Shown here piece by piece: positions 1 through 5,930 of a stretch of 11,012 bases of DNA (its first letter is position 1; the number at the start of each line of letters is the position of its first letter). The translations under genes and the position numbers were made by a program. The stretch lies in the NCBI GenBank assembly GCA_034430415.1, contig DAOUEN010000139.1, forward strand, positions 1 to 11,012, written 5' to 3'. Origin of the DNA: JADFUZ01 sp034430415. Its GTDB lineage: Bacteria > Chloroflexota > Dehalococcoidia > GIF9 > AB-539-J10. The notes beneath the pieces were generated by a model that made no database searches, had not been told where the DNA came from, and saw only the letters and a program-made list of their open reading frames with translations.

Positions 1-285
1 CTGATAGCCGAGGGCCTGAAAGGCATGATCGGCAAGGGCCTGCGGTCCAAAGCGGTCAGGGATGCCATGGTGAAGCACAAGGCAGTGTACCTGGGAGCCA
101 TAGGCGGCGCCGGAGCCATCATCTCCAAGAGCATCAAAAAGGCGGAAGTGGTGGCCTACGAAGAGCTGGGCGCCGAGGCACTTCGCCGCCTCGAGGTGGA
201 AGACTTCCCGGTCACCGTGGTAGACGACATCTATGGCGGAGACCTTTACGAAGAGGGAAAAGCCAGGTATCAGCGGAAGGTGTAG
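1..285 (+). CDS. Fumarate hydratase (class I, Fe-S) beta subunit, C-terminal part
   Basis: Partial gene: the frame is open from base 1 and stops at TAG 283-285, leaving 94 residues. Two-subunit class I fumarases interconvert fumarate and malate in the cytoplasm with a 4Fe-4S cluster; the beta subunit corresponds to the C-terminal swivelling domain of one-chain fumarases. The visible part carries family hallmarks: 'GMIGKG' near the left edge, 'YLGAIGGAGAII', then 'EELGAEALRRLEVEDFPVTVV' cut short here as 'ELGAEALRRLEVEDFPV', and 'DDIYGGDLYEEG' near the end. The closely related L-tartrate dehydratase beta subunit cannot be excluded from this portion. The alpha subunit would be expected upstream, outside the window. 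The gene runs toward sucD with only 11 nt between the stop codons, and sits beside succinyl-CoA synthetase genes, in keeping with a role in the C4 part of the TCA cycle. Confidence 0.88.
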   Translation: MIAEGLKGMIGKGLRSKAVRDAMVKHKAVYLGAIGGAGAIISKSIKKAEVVAYEELGAEALRRLEVEDFPVTVVDDIYGGDLYEEGKARYQRKV

Positions 286-293
286 CTTCCGCT
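272..293. terminator. Hairpin across the fumarase stop codon, between convergent genes
   Basis: AGCGGAAG (272-279) and CTTCCGCT (286-293) form a perfect 8-bp stem with a 6-nt loop that contains the fumarase TAG. It fills most of the space between two convergent genes and would fold in both transcripts. Neither strand has a T-run straight after the stem, so it is not a textbook intrinsic terminator. A shared 3'-end or transcript-stabilising hairpin is the likely role, by inference. Confidence 0.45.
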
Positions 294-296
294 CAC

Positions 297-1184
297 CTAG
301 AGCAGGTTCTTATCTTCCAGCCCTTTCCTGGTAGCTACGCCGATCTCGCCAAGGTTCTCAACCACGGTTACACCGGCTGCGGAAAGGGCCTTCACCTTTT
401 CTGAAGCCCGGCTTGCGCTGCCGGTGATAATAGCGCCGGCATGCCCCATCCGCCTGCCGGGAGGCGCAGCAGTCCCAGCGATGAAGGCTGTGACCGGCTT
501 GGTCATATTGCTCTTGATGAACTCGGCTGCATCCTGCTCATACGTCCCTCCAATCTCGCCGATAAGCACCACCGCTTTCGTGTCAGGATCGGCCTGGAAA
601 AGCTTCAGCAGGTCAACGAAGTTGCTGCCCGGAAGAGGGTCGCCGCCAAGCCCCACGCACGTGGACTGCCCCAGGTTCTGCTCCGTTAGCTGAGTCACCA
701 CCTCATAGGTCAAGGTGCCGCTCCGCGACACCACGCCGACACTGCCGGGCATGGTGATCCGGCCGGGTATGATGCCCGCCTTGCACTTTCCCGGCGGCGA
801 GATGATACCAGGGCAATTCGGCCCTATGACAGTTGCCCTCTTCCCACGAAGGTGATAGTGCCAGGTAACCTCCTCGAGGGCTGGAATGAACTCCGTGATG
901 CAGACAATGACCTCTATCCCGGCGTCGGCCGCCTCCATTATGGCATCGGAGGCAAAAGCGGCGGGGACGAAGATCAGGGTGGCGTTCGCCCCCGTCTTTT
1001 CCACCGCTTGTTCCACGCTGTTGAAGACCGGCACCCGCTCTCCCCAGGTAGTTCCCCCTTTACCTGGCGTGACGCCGGCGACGACATTGGTGCCGTACTC
1101 GATGCCCCTCTCGGTGTGGAAGGTCGCCTCCCTGCCCGTGATACCCTGGACAACCAGGCGCGTCTTTTCATTGACGAGTATCAA
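297..1184 (-). CDS. sucD: Succinyl-CoA synthetase (ADP-forming) alpha subunit
   Basis: Catalyses, with SucC, succinyl-CoA + NDP + Pi = succinate + CoA + NTP in the TCA cycle. The 295-residue protein has the family length and aligns throughout with the well-known E. coli SucD. It has the CoA-binding 'QGITGREATFH' (residues 13-23), 'GGVTPGKGGTT'-like 'AGVTPGKGGTTWG' (36-48), 'GPNCPGIISP' (121-130), 'SRSGTLTYE' (153-161), 'GGDPLPGSNF' (180-189) and the phospho-histidine loop 'GRRMGHAGAI', where His248 is the expected catalytic residue. The start is TTG at 1184. No closer ATG exists, the residues align from the family N-terminus, and a GGGAGG-type ribosome-binding site lies about 4 nt upstream. 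It overlaps the sucC stop by 4 nt (TTGA), so the two are translationally coupled and produced as one operon. Confidence 0.97.
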   Translation of the reverse strand: MILVNEKTRLVVQGITGREATFHTERGIEYGTNVVAGVTPGKGGTTWGERVPVFNSVEQAVEKTGANATLIFVPAAFASDAIMEAADAGIEVIVCITEFIPALEEVTWHYHLRGKRATVIGPNCPGIISPPGKCKAGIIPGRITMPGSVGVVSRSGTLTYEVVTQLTEQNLGQSTCVGLGGDPLPGSNFVDLLKLFQADPDTKAVVLIGEIGGTYEQDAAEFIKSNMTKPVTAFIAGTAAPPGRRMGHAGAIITGSASRASEKVKALSAAGVTVVENLGEIGVATRKGLEDKNLL

Positions 1185-2356
1185 GTTCCCTCCCCGGCTG
1201 ACTCGGCGGCCGCTACGGCTTTCTTTGACGCCTCAGTCAAGTTTGACTCAAAGATTATGTTCAGCCCCGACTCTTTCAGAAGGCGCATGCCTTCTTCCAG
1301 GTTAGTCCCGTTCATCCTGACGACAAATGGGACTCCAAGCTCCGTTTCCTGCAACACCCGCACTATCGCCCTGGCCACCAGGTCACATCTGAGAATACCG
1401 CCGAAGATGTTAACCCACGCCGCTTTGACCTTGGGGTCGGACAGCAGTATCTTGAGCGCGCCGGCAACCTGGTCTTCGCTCGCCCCTCCCCCAACGTCCA
1501 AGAAGTTTGCCGGCTCGCCTCCCCACAACTTCACCAAGTCCATAGTGGCCATTGCCAGGCCGGCGCCGTTGACCATGCACCCTATATTGCCATCGAGCTT
1601 CACATAGTTCACCCCGAGATTCGTCGCTTCCACCTCAAGAGGGTCCTCCTGTGAGGCGTCGCGCAGCGCAGCGATTTCAGGGTGGCGGGAAAGCCCGTTG
1701 TCGTCGAAGTTCACCTTGGCATCCACCGCCAGCAGCCTTCCGTCGGCCGTGACAACCAGGGGGTTGATTTCGACCAGGGAGCAGTCCTCCTGGAGGAACA
1801 GCTGATATATGCCAGCCATTATCTGAGTGGCCGGCCTGACCTGTTCGGGAGCCACGTGCATACCGTAGGCGAGGTTCCGCGCTTGATATGACAGCAACCC
1901 GGTGACCGGGCCGATACGCTGTTTGAGTATCTTGCCCGGGGATTTGGCTGCCACCTCTTCAATCTCCATTCCTCCCGCCTCGCTGGCTATCATGACGGGC
2001 ACGCTTGCTGATGTATCTATCAGGACGCTGAGATAAAGCTCTCTTTCAGCCTCAACGGCTTCCTCCACCAGAACAGCATTCAACGGCAAGCCTTCGGGCC
2101 CCGTCTGATGCGTGACCAGCCTGGTTCCCAGGAGGCTCCTGGCCGCCTCCTCCGCCTCCACTGCCGTCTTCGCAGTCTTGATACCGCCTGCCTTGCCACG
2201 TCCGCCGCCGTGAATCTGCGCCTTGACCACCACCCGGGCGCCAATCTGCTCAGCGATTCTCCTGGCATCCTCGGGCGTTCTGGCCACGTCGCCCCTGGGG
2301 ATGGGAACTCCGTACTGAGCGAGCAAGGACTTGGCCTGATACTCGTGGATCTTCAT
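1181..2356 (-). CDS. sucC: Succinyl-CoA synthetase (ADP-forming) beta subunit
   Basis: ATP-grasp subunit that binds the nucleotide and succinate, partner of SucD. The start chosen is ATG 2356-2354, giving 391 residues beginning 'MKIHEYQAK', the classic N-terminus; GGAGG (2366-2362) lies 5 nt upstream. An open frame continues 16 codons further 5' but that stretch resembles no SucC. Visible motifs are 'VVVKAQIHGGGRGKAGG' (ATP-grasp N-lobe), 'LVEINPLVV', 'AVDAKVNFDDN' (metal and nucleotide site), 'GGEPANFLDVGGGA' and 'NIFGGILRCD' in the C-terminal ligase domain. First gene of the sucC-sucD pair. A possible promoter lies directly upstream and is divergent from the CoA-transferase gene. Confidence 0.97.
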   Translation of the reverse strand: MKIHEYQAKSLLAQYGVPIPRGDVARTPEDARRIAEQIGARVVVKAQIHGGGRGKAGGIKTAKTAVEAEEAARSLLGTRLVTHQTGPEGLPLNAVLVEEAVEAERELYLSVLIDTSASVPVMIASEAGGMEIEEVAAKSPGKILKQRIGPVTGLLSYQARNLAYGMHVAPEQVRPATQIMAGIYQLFLQEDCSLVEINPLVVTADGRLLAVDAKVNFDDNGLSRHPEIAALRDASQEDPLEVEATNLGVNYVKLDGNIGCMVNGAGLAMATMDLVKLWGGEPANFLDVGGGASEDQVAGALKILLSDPKVKAAWVNIFGGILRCDLVARAIVRVLQETELGVPFVVRMNGTNLEEGMRLLKESGLNIIFESNLTEASKKAVAAAESAGEGT

Positions 2357-2374
2357 ATCATCCTCCAAAAAGGC

Positions 2375-2404
2375 AGGATACAGACTGAGGCAGCTACCTG
2401 TCAA
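2375..2404 (-). promoter_or_regulatory. Candidate sigma70-type promoter of sucCD
   Basis: On the minus strand TTGACA (2404-2399, perfect -35) is followed after 18 nt by TATCCT (2380-2375, 4 of 6 to TATAAT). Transcription would start near 2368, leaving a very short leader just long enough to hold the GGAGG ribosome-binding site at 2366-2362. That short leader is the main reason for caution. Confidence 0.4.
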
Positions 2405-2427
2405 ACGCTGTGGGGCGGGTCCCGCGG

Positions 2428-2457
2428 CAGACAGGGGAGAAGATTAGCTGCTATGAT
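2428..2457 (+). promoter_or_regulatory. Candidate promoter of the CoA-transferase gene
   Basis: TATGAT (2452-2457, 5 of 6 to the -10 consensus) sits 18 nt after CAGACA (2428-2433, 4 of 6 to TTGACA). It points toward the gene starting at 2496 and is followed at once by a perfect palindrome. The -35 element is weak, so an activator or another start is possible. Confidence 0.35.
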
Positions 2458-2458
2458 A

Positions 2459-2470
2459 GCTCTCGAGAGC
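2459..2470. promoter_or_regulatory. Perfect 12-bp palindrome, possible operator
   Basis: GCTCTCGAGAGC is its own reverse complement. It starts 2 nt after the candidate -10 box TATGAT, about where RNA polymerase would open DNA and initiate, which is a common position for a repressor operator. Flanks AT/AT extend the symmetry after one mismatch on each side. A binding role is an inference; no regulator gene is in view. Confidence 0.35.
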
Positions 2471-2495
2471 AATGTCTCGCTCATAGGAGGTTGTC

Positions 2496-3674
2496 ATGAA
2501 CCTGTTGCAGGGAGTGAAGGTTGTTGATTTGACTTCGGTCATCGCCGGGTCGTTTGGCAGCATGATTCTAGGTGATATGGGCGCTGACGTGGTCAAGATT
2601 GAGCCACCCCAGGGAGAGCATTACCGCTACGCCATAGATGGGGCCATACTACTGGCTATGAACCGCAACAAACGGGGCATGGCCCTGGACCTTAGAACGA
2701 AGGAGGGGCAGGAAGTGGCCCTGAAACTGGCCAGCCGGGCTGACGTTTTCGTGGAGAACCTTATTCCCGGCACCGTGGACAGGCTCGGCCTAGGCTATGA
2801 GCAGGTGAACAGGCTAAATCCGCGAATAATATACTGCTCGGTGTCCGGCTTCGGACAGAGCGGACCTTACAGCCAGCGTCCGGCCTACGACCCGCTGGTG
2901 CAGGCTATGTCGGGCATCATGACAGCCACAGGGGAGGCTGAAGGAAAGCCGGTGAGACAGGTTACCTCTCTGATTGATATGACCGCCAGCCTCTACGCCA
3001 CCTGCGCCATCCTGGGCTACCTGATGGAGCGGGAGAAGACGGGCAAAGGGCAGAGAATCGAGGTCAGCCTGCTCGACAGCGCCGTTGTGGCCATGGGCTA
3101 CTACCTCACTCACTACTCCATCACCGGGAAGCTTCCGGAGCGGGTGGGGTCAGGACATGCTACGTGGGCGGTATTTCAGGCTTTTGACACCAAGGACACT
3201 CCCGTCTGGATCGGGGCCTCCACGGACAAGTTCTGGTTCGCCTTCTGCCAGGCCCTGGGACTGGACGACCTGGCCGGTGATTCACGCTACTTCACCGGCG
3301 AAGGACGGCGGCAGCACCGCGAGGAGTTGACCGACAAGGTAGGCGAGGTCTGCCGACAGTACGGCAGCCTTGAGTTGGAGTCCCGGCTGGCGGCAGTGGG
3401 CGTTCCCTGCGGCCGTCTCCTGGACGTGAGCCAGGTCAGCCAGGACCCCCAGATACAGCTCCGCCGGTTAATTGAGGAGTGGGACTATCCCGGCAAAGGG
3501 CGGGTCAAGACGGTCCGGACGCCGATAATGGTCTCGGGTGAGCTGCCCCAAACAAGGCTCCAGACCCCTCAGCTAGGCGAGCACACCTCTCAAGTACTGC
3601 GGGAGCTGGGCTACAGCGAAGCGGAGATCCAGCACCTGATAGAGCAGGGCATCGCCGTACAGTACAAGCCATAG
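2496..3674 (+). CDS. Family III CoA transferase (CaiB/BaiF)
   Basis: Transfers CoA between carboxylic acids through an aspartyl-CoA thioester, as a cytoplasmic interlocked dimer. The 392-residue length is typical. Family features in order: N-terminal 'GVKVVDLTSVIAG' and 'GDMGADVVKIEPPQGE' (6-41), 'NRNKRGMALDL' (56-66), 'GLGYEQVNRLNPRIIYCSVSGFG' region (98-120), 'GPYSQRPAYDPLVQAMSG' (123-140), the catalytic segment 'TSLIDMTASLYA', with Asp161 in the position of the formyl-CoA transferase nucleophile, then 'KTGKGQRIEVSLLDS' (181-195). AGGAGG (2485-2490) lies 5 nt before the ATG. The substrate cannot be told from sequence. Divergence from sucCD suggests, as inference only, that succinyl-CoA may be the donor, as in several characterised family members. 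The last codons seed the A repeat family described below. Confidence 0.93.
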   Translation: MNLLQGVKVVDLTSVIAGSFGSMILGDMGADVVKIEPPQGEHYRYAIDGAILLAMNRNKRGMALDLRTKEGQEVALKLASRADVFVENLIPGTVDRLGLGYEQVNRLNPRIIYCSVSGFGQSGPYSQRPAYDPLVQAMSGIMTATGEAEGKPVRQVTSLIDMTASLYATCAILGYLMEREKTGKGQRIEVSLLDSAVVAMGYYLTHYSITGKLPERVGSGHATWAVFQAFDTKDTPVWIGASTDKFWFAFCQALGLDDLAGDSRYFTGEGRRQHREELTDKVGEVCRQYGSLELESRLAAVGVPCGRLLDVSQVSQDPQIQLRRLIEEWDYPGKGRVKTVRTPIMVSGELPQTRLQTPQLGEHTSQVLRELGYSEAEIQHLIEQGIAVQYKP

Positions 3675-3765
3675 GCTCAGAGCAGCGGTGCGGGTTGAAT
3701 GGCTTGGCCAGCCAATGCAATCTCGGACCCTTACATCACAGGAGCGGGTACACGCTGTGATCTCG
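3631..3765 (+). repeat. A repeat, copy 1 (overlaps CoA-transferase 3' end)
   Basis: First of three related copies. It begins inside the CoA-transferase gene, covering its last 14 codons, and runs on into the intergenic DNA. Bases 3631-3673 match copy 2 at 4899-4941 with two mismatches, including a 27-nt identical run. Further shared blocks include GCGGGTTGAATGGCTT and CATCACAGG. Unlike copies 2 and 3, it lacks the terminal TTGACA. Confidence 0.9.
3735..3761 (+). terminator. Hairpin downstream of the CoA-transferase gene
   Basis: ATCACAG (3735-3741) and CTGTGAT (3755-3761) form a perfect 7-bp stem around a 13-nt loop, 60 nt after the stop codon and inside A repeat copy 1. No T-run follows. 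Copies 2 and 3 keep only the left arm region, so the stem belongs to this copy. It could be a weak terminator or an operator-like dyad; the call is tentative. Confidence 0.3.
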
Positions 3766-3831
3766 TTAAGATAGATAGGTGACACATGACTTATGAAAGG
3801 GTGTTACAATGGCTGCACTATGAATGTCTAT

Positions 3832-3990
3832 GGTGCGATTCCTGAGGCACCATCTCATTATCCCAAGAAATGGCCCTTCCTGAGGCAAGCCGCGTTATAC
3901 TCCCTTCATACGACCCCCGAAATTCTGCCACTATCACCGTTCTCGCCCCGATTCCGACTGACCGGGCAATCTCAACCAATCACGGCATCA
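3832..3990 (+). repeat. B repeat, copy 1
   Basis: Roughly 155 bp related to 5396-5553. Shared blocks in the same order include GGCACC, TTATCCCA (3858-3865), ACGACCC, CGATTCCGAC (3949-3958) and GCAAyCTCAACCA. Substitutions and small gaps separate the blocks, as in an old duplication. It lies between A copy 1 and the RNA methyltransferase gene. Reading frames through it are not preserved between copies, so it appears to be non-coding. The whole gap 3675-4015 is accounted for by A1, a 66-bp spacer and B1. Confidence 0.75.
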
Positions 3991-4015
3991 CTGCTGAAGA
4001 GAAGGTGAAGATACT

Positions 4016-4792
4016 GTGTTCCTCCTACCCGATGACAGGACCGCTGCGCTGAAGCCTATCAAGTGGTACAGGAGTCTTGCCACAAGAAAGGGGCGGCTGA
4101 AAGCCGGAGCATTCCTCGTTGAAGGGGACAGGGCCATCAAGCAGATAGTCAATAGCAGTCCGGATGAGATAATTGAGATTGTATCCACGGAGGAACCATC
4201 TGCTCCTTGCCACGAATACCCCCGGCGGATTAGCACTAATAGCCAGCTGGCCTCTATCTCCTCCACGAAGACGCCACAAGGAACCATTGCTGTCGTCCGT
4301 CTGCCTCTGGATACGTACTCGGACCAACTGCCGGACGACGCTGGTGGCAACATCCTGCTGCTGGAGGACGTTCAAGACCCGGGAAATGTGGGCACTCTCA
4401 TCCGCACCGCCGTAGCCTTTGATTTCTCGGGGGTTATCCTTACGGACAACTGCGCTGACCCCCTTTCTCCAAAATGCGTTCAGTCAACTGCTGGCACAGT
4501 GTTGTCCTTATGGAGCAGAAGGACCTCTCGCTACCTGGAGCTTGTGGAGGAACTGAAACGTCGTGGGTACTGCCTCGTTGCCGCAGACCTCGGTGGCTCG
4601 GAAGACACCTCGGTTCTTCAATGCCGGGACAAGCTCCTGCTTGCACTGGGCAACGAGGGCTCTGGCCTTTCGAACTCGCTGCTTGGCATGGCCGATCACA
4701 GGTTGAGACTAGCCACAGTGGGGCAGAAGACGGAATCGCTGAACGTAGCGGCTTGCGGCGCAATCTGTATGTATCTCAGTTGTCGACGATAG
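4016..4792 (+). CDS. SpoU/TrmH-family RNA 2'-O-ribose methyltransferase
   Basis: Predicted to methylate a ribose 2'-OH in rRNA or tRNA using S-adenosylmethionine, in the cytoplasm. The 258-residue protein has the two-part family layout. The N-terminal RNA-binding part has 'KGRLKAGAFLVEGDRAIKQ' (25-43). The C-terminal trefoil-knot domain has motif 1 'LLLEDVQDPGNVGTLIRTA' (114-132), motif 2 'LLALGNEGSGLS' (208-219) and motif 3 'ESLNVAACGAI' (240-250). Asn124, Arg130, Glu214 and Asn243 are the expected SpoU-class conserved residues. The start is GTG 4016, with AAGGTG (4002-4007) 8 nt upstream and an in-frame stop at 3995-3997 excluding earlier starts. The exact target (RlmB-like 23S, TrmH-like tRNA or other) is not resolved. 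The gene stands alone between two repeat blocks. Confidence 0.93.
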   Translation: MFLLPDDRTAALKPIKWYRSLATRKGRLKAGAFLVEGDRAIKQIVNSSPDEIIEIVSTEEPSAPCHEYPRRISTNSQLASISSTKTPQGTIAVVRLPLDTYSDQLPDDAGGNILLLEDVQDPGNVGTLIRTAVAFDFSGVILTDNCADPLSPKCVQSTAGTVLSLWSRRTSRYLELVEELKRRGYCLVAADLGGSEDTSVLQCRDKLLLALGNEGSGLSNSLLGMADHRLRLATVGQKTESLNVAACGAICMYLSCRR

Positions 4793-4898
4793 TGGGCCTT
4801 GAGGTGGCCCCGGAATTCAGGACAACCGCCTGTTGAGCCCTCCTCCTAATCGCTCTCTGCCTGGTTTCTCTCGCTGATTTCTCTCAGAATCCTATCGT

Positions 4899-5035
4899 AG
4901 CACCTGATAGAGACGGGCATCGCCGTACAGTACAAGCCATAAGTGCAGAGCGGGGGCGCGGGTTGAATGGCTTCACTAGCTAACCCAAGTCCTGACCGTT
5001 GCATCACAGGGGCGAGTACAACGTGTTGACAAAAC
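4899..5035 (+). repeat. A repeat, copy 2, with CoA-transferase tail remnant
   Basis: Second A copy. Its left part still encodes the last 13 residues of the CoA transferase in frame (HLIETGIAVQYKP, then TAA at 4940-4942), differing from the gene at one residue, yet no transferase body precedes it; an in-frame TAG stands just upstream. The right part carries the downstream non-coding sequence and ends in TTGACA. The gap 4793-5098 holds this copy, a weak GGGCC/GGCCC hairpin at 4794-4810 and the start region of the next gene. Confidence 0.88.
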
Positions 5036-5054
5036 CTCATAAGAGAACTAATCT
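5026..5054 (+). promoter_or_regulatory. Candidate promoter at the end of A repeat copy 2
   Basis: TTGACA (5026-5031) is a perfect -35 box. TAATCT (5049-5054) follows at the ideal 17-nt spacing but matches the -10 consensus at only 3 of 6 positions, including the important first, second and last. It would transcribe the Cys-rich gene at 5099. Copy 3 has the same arrangement, which strengthens the reading. Confidence 0.45.
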
Positions 5055-5098
5055 GAAGACCGAACACGTGAAACGATATGAAGGAGTGAGGCAAGACA

Positions 5099-5353
5099 AT
5101 GAGTAAGTGCGCACAGTGTGGAACTGCGTTCTACGAACCAAAGACCATGATGGACAAGATTGACTTCAACGCGATGCAGAAGGTGAGAGTGGGCTGCAGC
5201 AAGTGCGGAACAGCGGTCTGCTTTGGCTGCGCTGCTACCGCGGCTGACAAGCTCGGCAAACAGGGGAACTGCTTCTGCCCCAAGTGTGGTGCAGAGCTAG
5301 GCAAGGCGGGCGAGGCGGGTGATCTCGGTGAGCATTTCAGCGGATGGAAGTAG
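5099..5353 (+). CDS. Small cysteine-rich zinc-ribbon-like protein
   Basis: 84 residues, nine of them cysteine. Four CxxC pairs are visible: Cys4/7, Cys33/36, Cys41/44 and Cys60/63, plus Cys58 in 'CFCPKCG'. This spacing suggests two zinc (or Fe-S) sites, and the terminal 'CPKCG' resembles a zinc-ribbon knuckle. No catalytic motif, signal peptide or membrane segment is seen, so the protein is probably cytoplasmic; no function can be assigned. The ATG at 5099 has AAGGAG (5081-5086) 12 nt upstream, slightly long spacing. The gene is flanked by A repeat copy 2 with a promoter-like end and by B repeat copy 2, and appears to be the cargo that the first A-B unit lacks. Cys conservation and a ribosome-binding site argue for a real gene. 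Confidence 0.75.
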   Translation: MSKCAQCGTAFYEPKTMMDKIDFNAMQKVRVGCSKCGTAVCFGCAATAADKLGKQGNCFCPKCGAELGKAGEAGDLGEHFSGWK

Positions 5354-5395
5354 GTCCTGGCGGTAAAGCACTGCCGGATTGATTGGATCCCTTCA

Positions 5396-5553
5396 GATGC
5401 ACTTCCAGGGGCACCCTCCTGTTATCCCAGGAATAGGCCTCGCTGAGGGCCGCTGCATTACTTGCCTCACACGACCCACCTAACCCCTGCCAATATCATC
5501 CTCTCTGTATCGATTCCGACCGACCACGCAACCTCAACCAGTCTCAAGCAGGC
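5396..5553 (+). repeat. B repeat, copy 2
   Basis: Counterpart of 3832-3990 in the same orientation, downstream of the Cys-rich gene. Exact shared blocks include TTATCCCA (5422-5429), ACGACCC and CGATTCCGAC (5511-5520), separated by substitutions and short gaps. No coding capacity is conserved between the two copies. Confidence 0.75.
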
Positions 5554-5629
5554 TGCACGTTATGGCTGACTGCGCCGCGGCAGGCGGCACCACCTGAGCA
5601 GGATAACCGACACAGTGTGACTGCCCGAT

Positions 5630-5720
5630 TCAGATACGGACGGAAAGGCGGAAGCCGCCGGCTGATTATGCGTCCGGGTTATCTGGCGCTCCCGGGCCGC
5701 TGTCGATGTCATCGGGCGTT
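5630..5720 (+). repeat. Possible degenerate C repeat, copy 1
   Basis: CGGAAGCCGCCG (5649-5660) recurs exactly at 6870-6881, and neighbouring bases on both sides show weaker, gapped similarity (for example CGTC and TCATxGGGC blocks to the right). The stretch also holds a short GGCGG-AAG-CCGCC hairpin at 5647-5659. Otherwise nothing is recognisable in 5554-5777. The pairing with the second copy is tentative. Confidence 0.3.
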
Positions 5721-5777
5721 GACAGAGGCAAAAATAGCGCCCAATCTAGAAGAAATCAGCTCCTCAGTTGATGGAGC

Positions 5778-5910
5778 AGCTATACCGAGCCTGCGTTCAA
5801 GGGCATCGCCGTACAGCACAGGCCACAAGCTCAGAGAGGGGGAGGGTCGAACAGCTAGGCCAGCCAATCCAGGTTCGGATCCCTACATAACAGAAACGAC
5901 TTGACAAAGA
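5778..5910 (+). repeat. A repeat, copy 3, with eroded CoA-transferase tail
   Basis: Most diverged A copy. GGGCATCGCCGTACAG (5801-5816) is identical to copies 1 and 2. Read in the transferase frame, 5781-5825 gives 'YTEPAFKGIAVQHRP', echoing 'YSEAEIQHLIEQGIAVQYKP' with a small deletion; the stop codon has been lost (CAA). Downstream it shares GGCCAGCCAAT with copy 1 and the terminal TTGACAAA with copy 2. Confidence 0.78.
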
Positions 5911-5930
5911 AAAGGCACCTCACGTAATAT
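5901..5930 (+). promoter_or_regulatory. Candidate promoter at the end of A repeat copy 3
   Basis: TTGACA (5901-5906) followed after 18 nt by TAATAT (5925-5930, 4 of 6 to consensus). The position within the repeat is the same as in copy 2. It points at the membrane-protein gene, with an implied leader of about 140-170 nt that includes an uninterrupted run of eight C at 6001-6008. No other gene or RNA is recognised in 5911-6075. Confidence 0.45.

Noticed and set aside
852..1607. Long plus-strand open frame opposite sucD and sucC
   Set aside because: It is antisense to two firmly identified genes, crosses their junction and has no recognisable motif; a mirror of codon bias on the other strand.
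3793..4008. 71-codon frame between the CoA transferase and the RNA methyltransferase
   Set aside because: It runs through B repeat copy 1, and the same frame is not preserved in B copy 2, where gaps break it. No motif is visible.
4865..4885. Short direct repeat TTTCTCTC, twice, 13 bp apart
   Set aside because: Only 8 bp in a pyrimidine-rich stretch upstream of A copy 2; too short and simple to distinguish from chance.
4846..5094. 82-codon minus-strand frame
   Set aside because: It lies over A repeat copy 2, whose other strand carries the recognisable transferase tail; the translation resembles nothing and has no ribosome-binding site in a sensible place.
5867..5890. tRNA-like T-arm string (GGTTCGGATCC)
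   Set aside because: No matching acceptor, D or anticodon arms could be placed around it, and the equivalent bases in A copies 1 and 2 do not keep the T-arm.
5617..5904. 95-codon plus-strand frame
   Set aside because: It crosses from unassigned DNA into A repeat copy 3 in a frame different from the transferase remnant; low-complexity basic translation without motifs.
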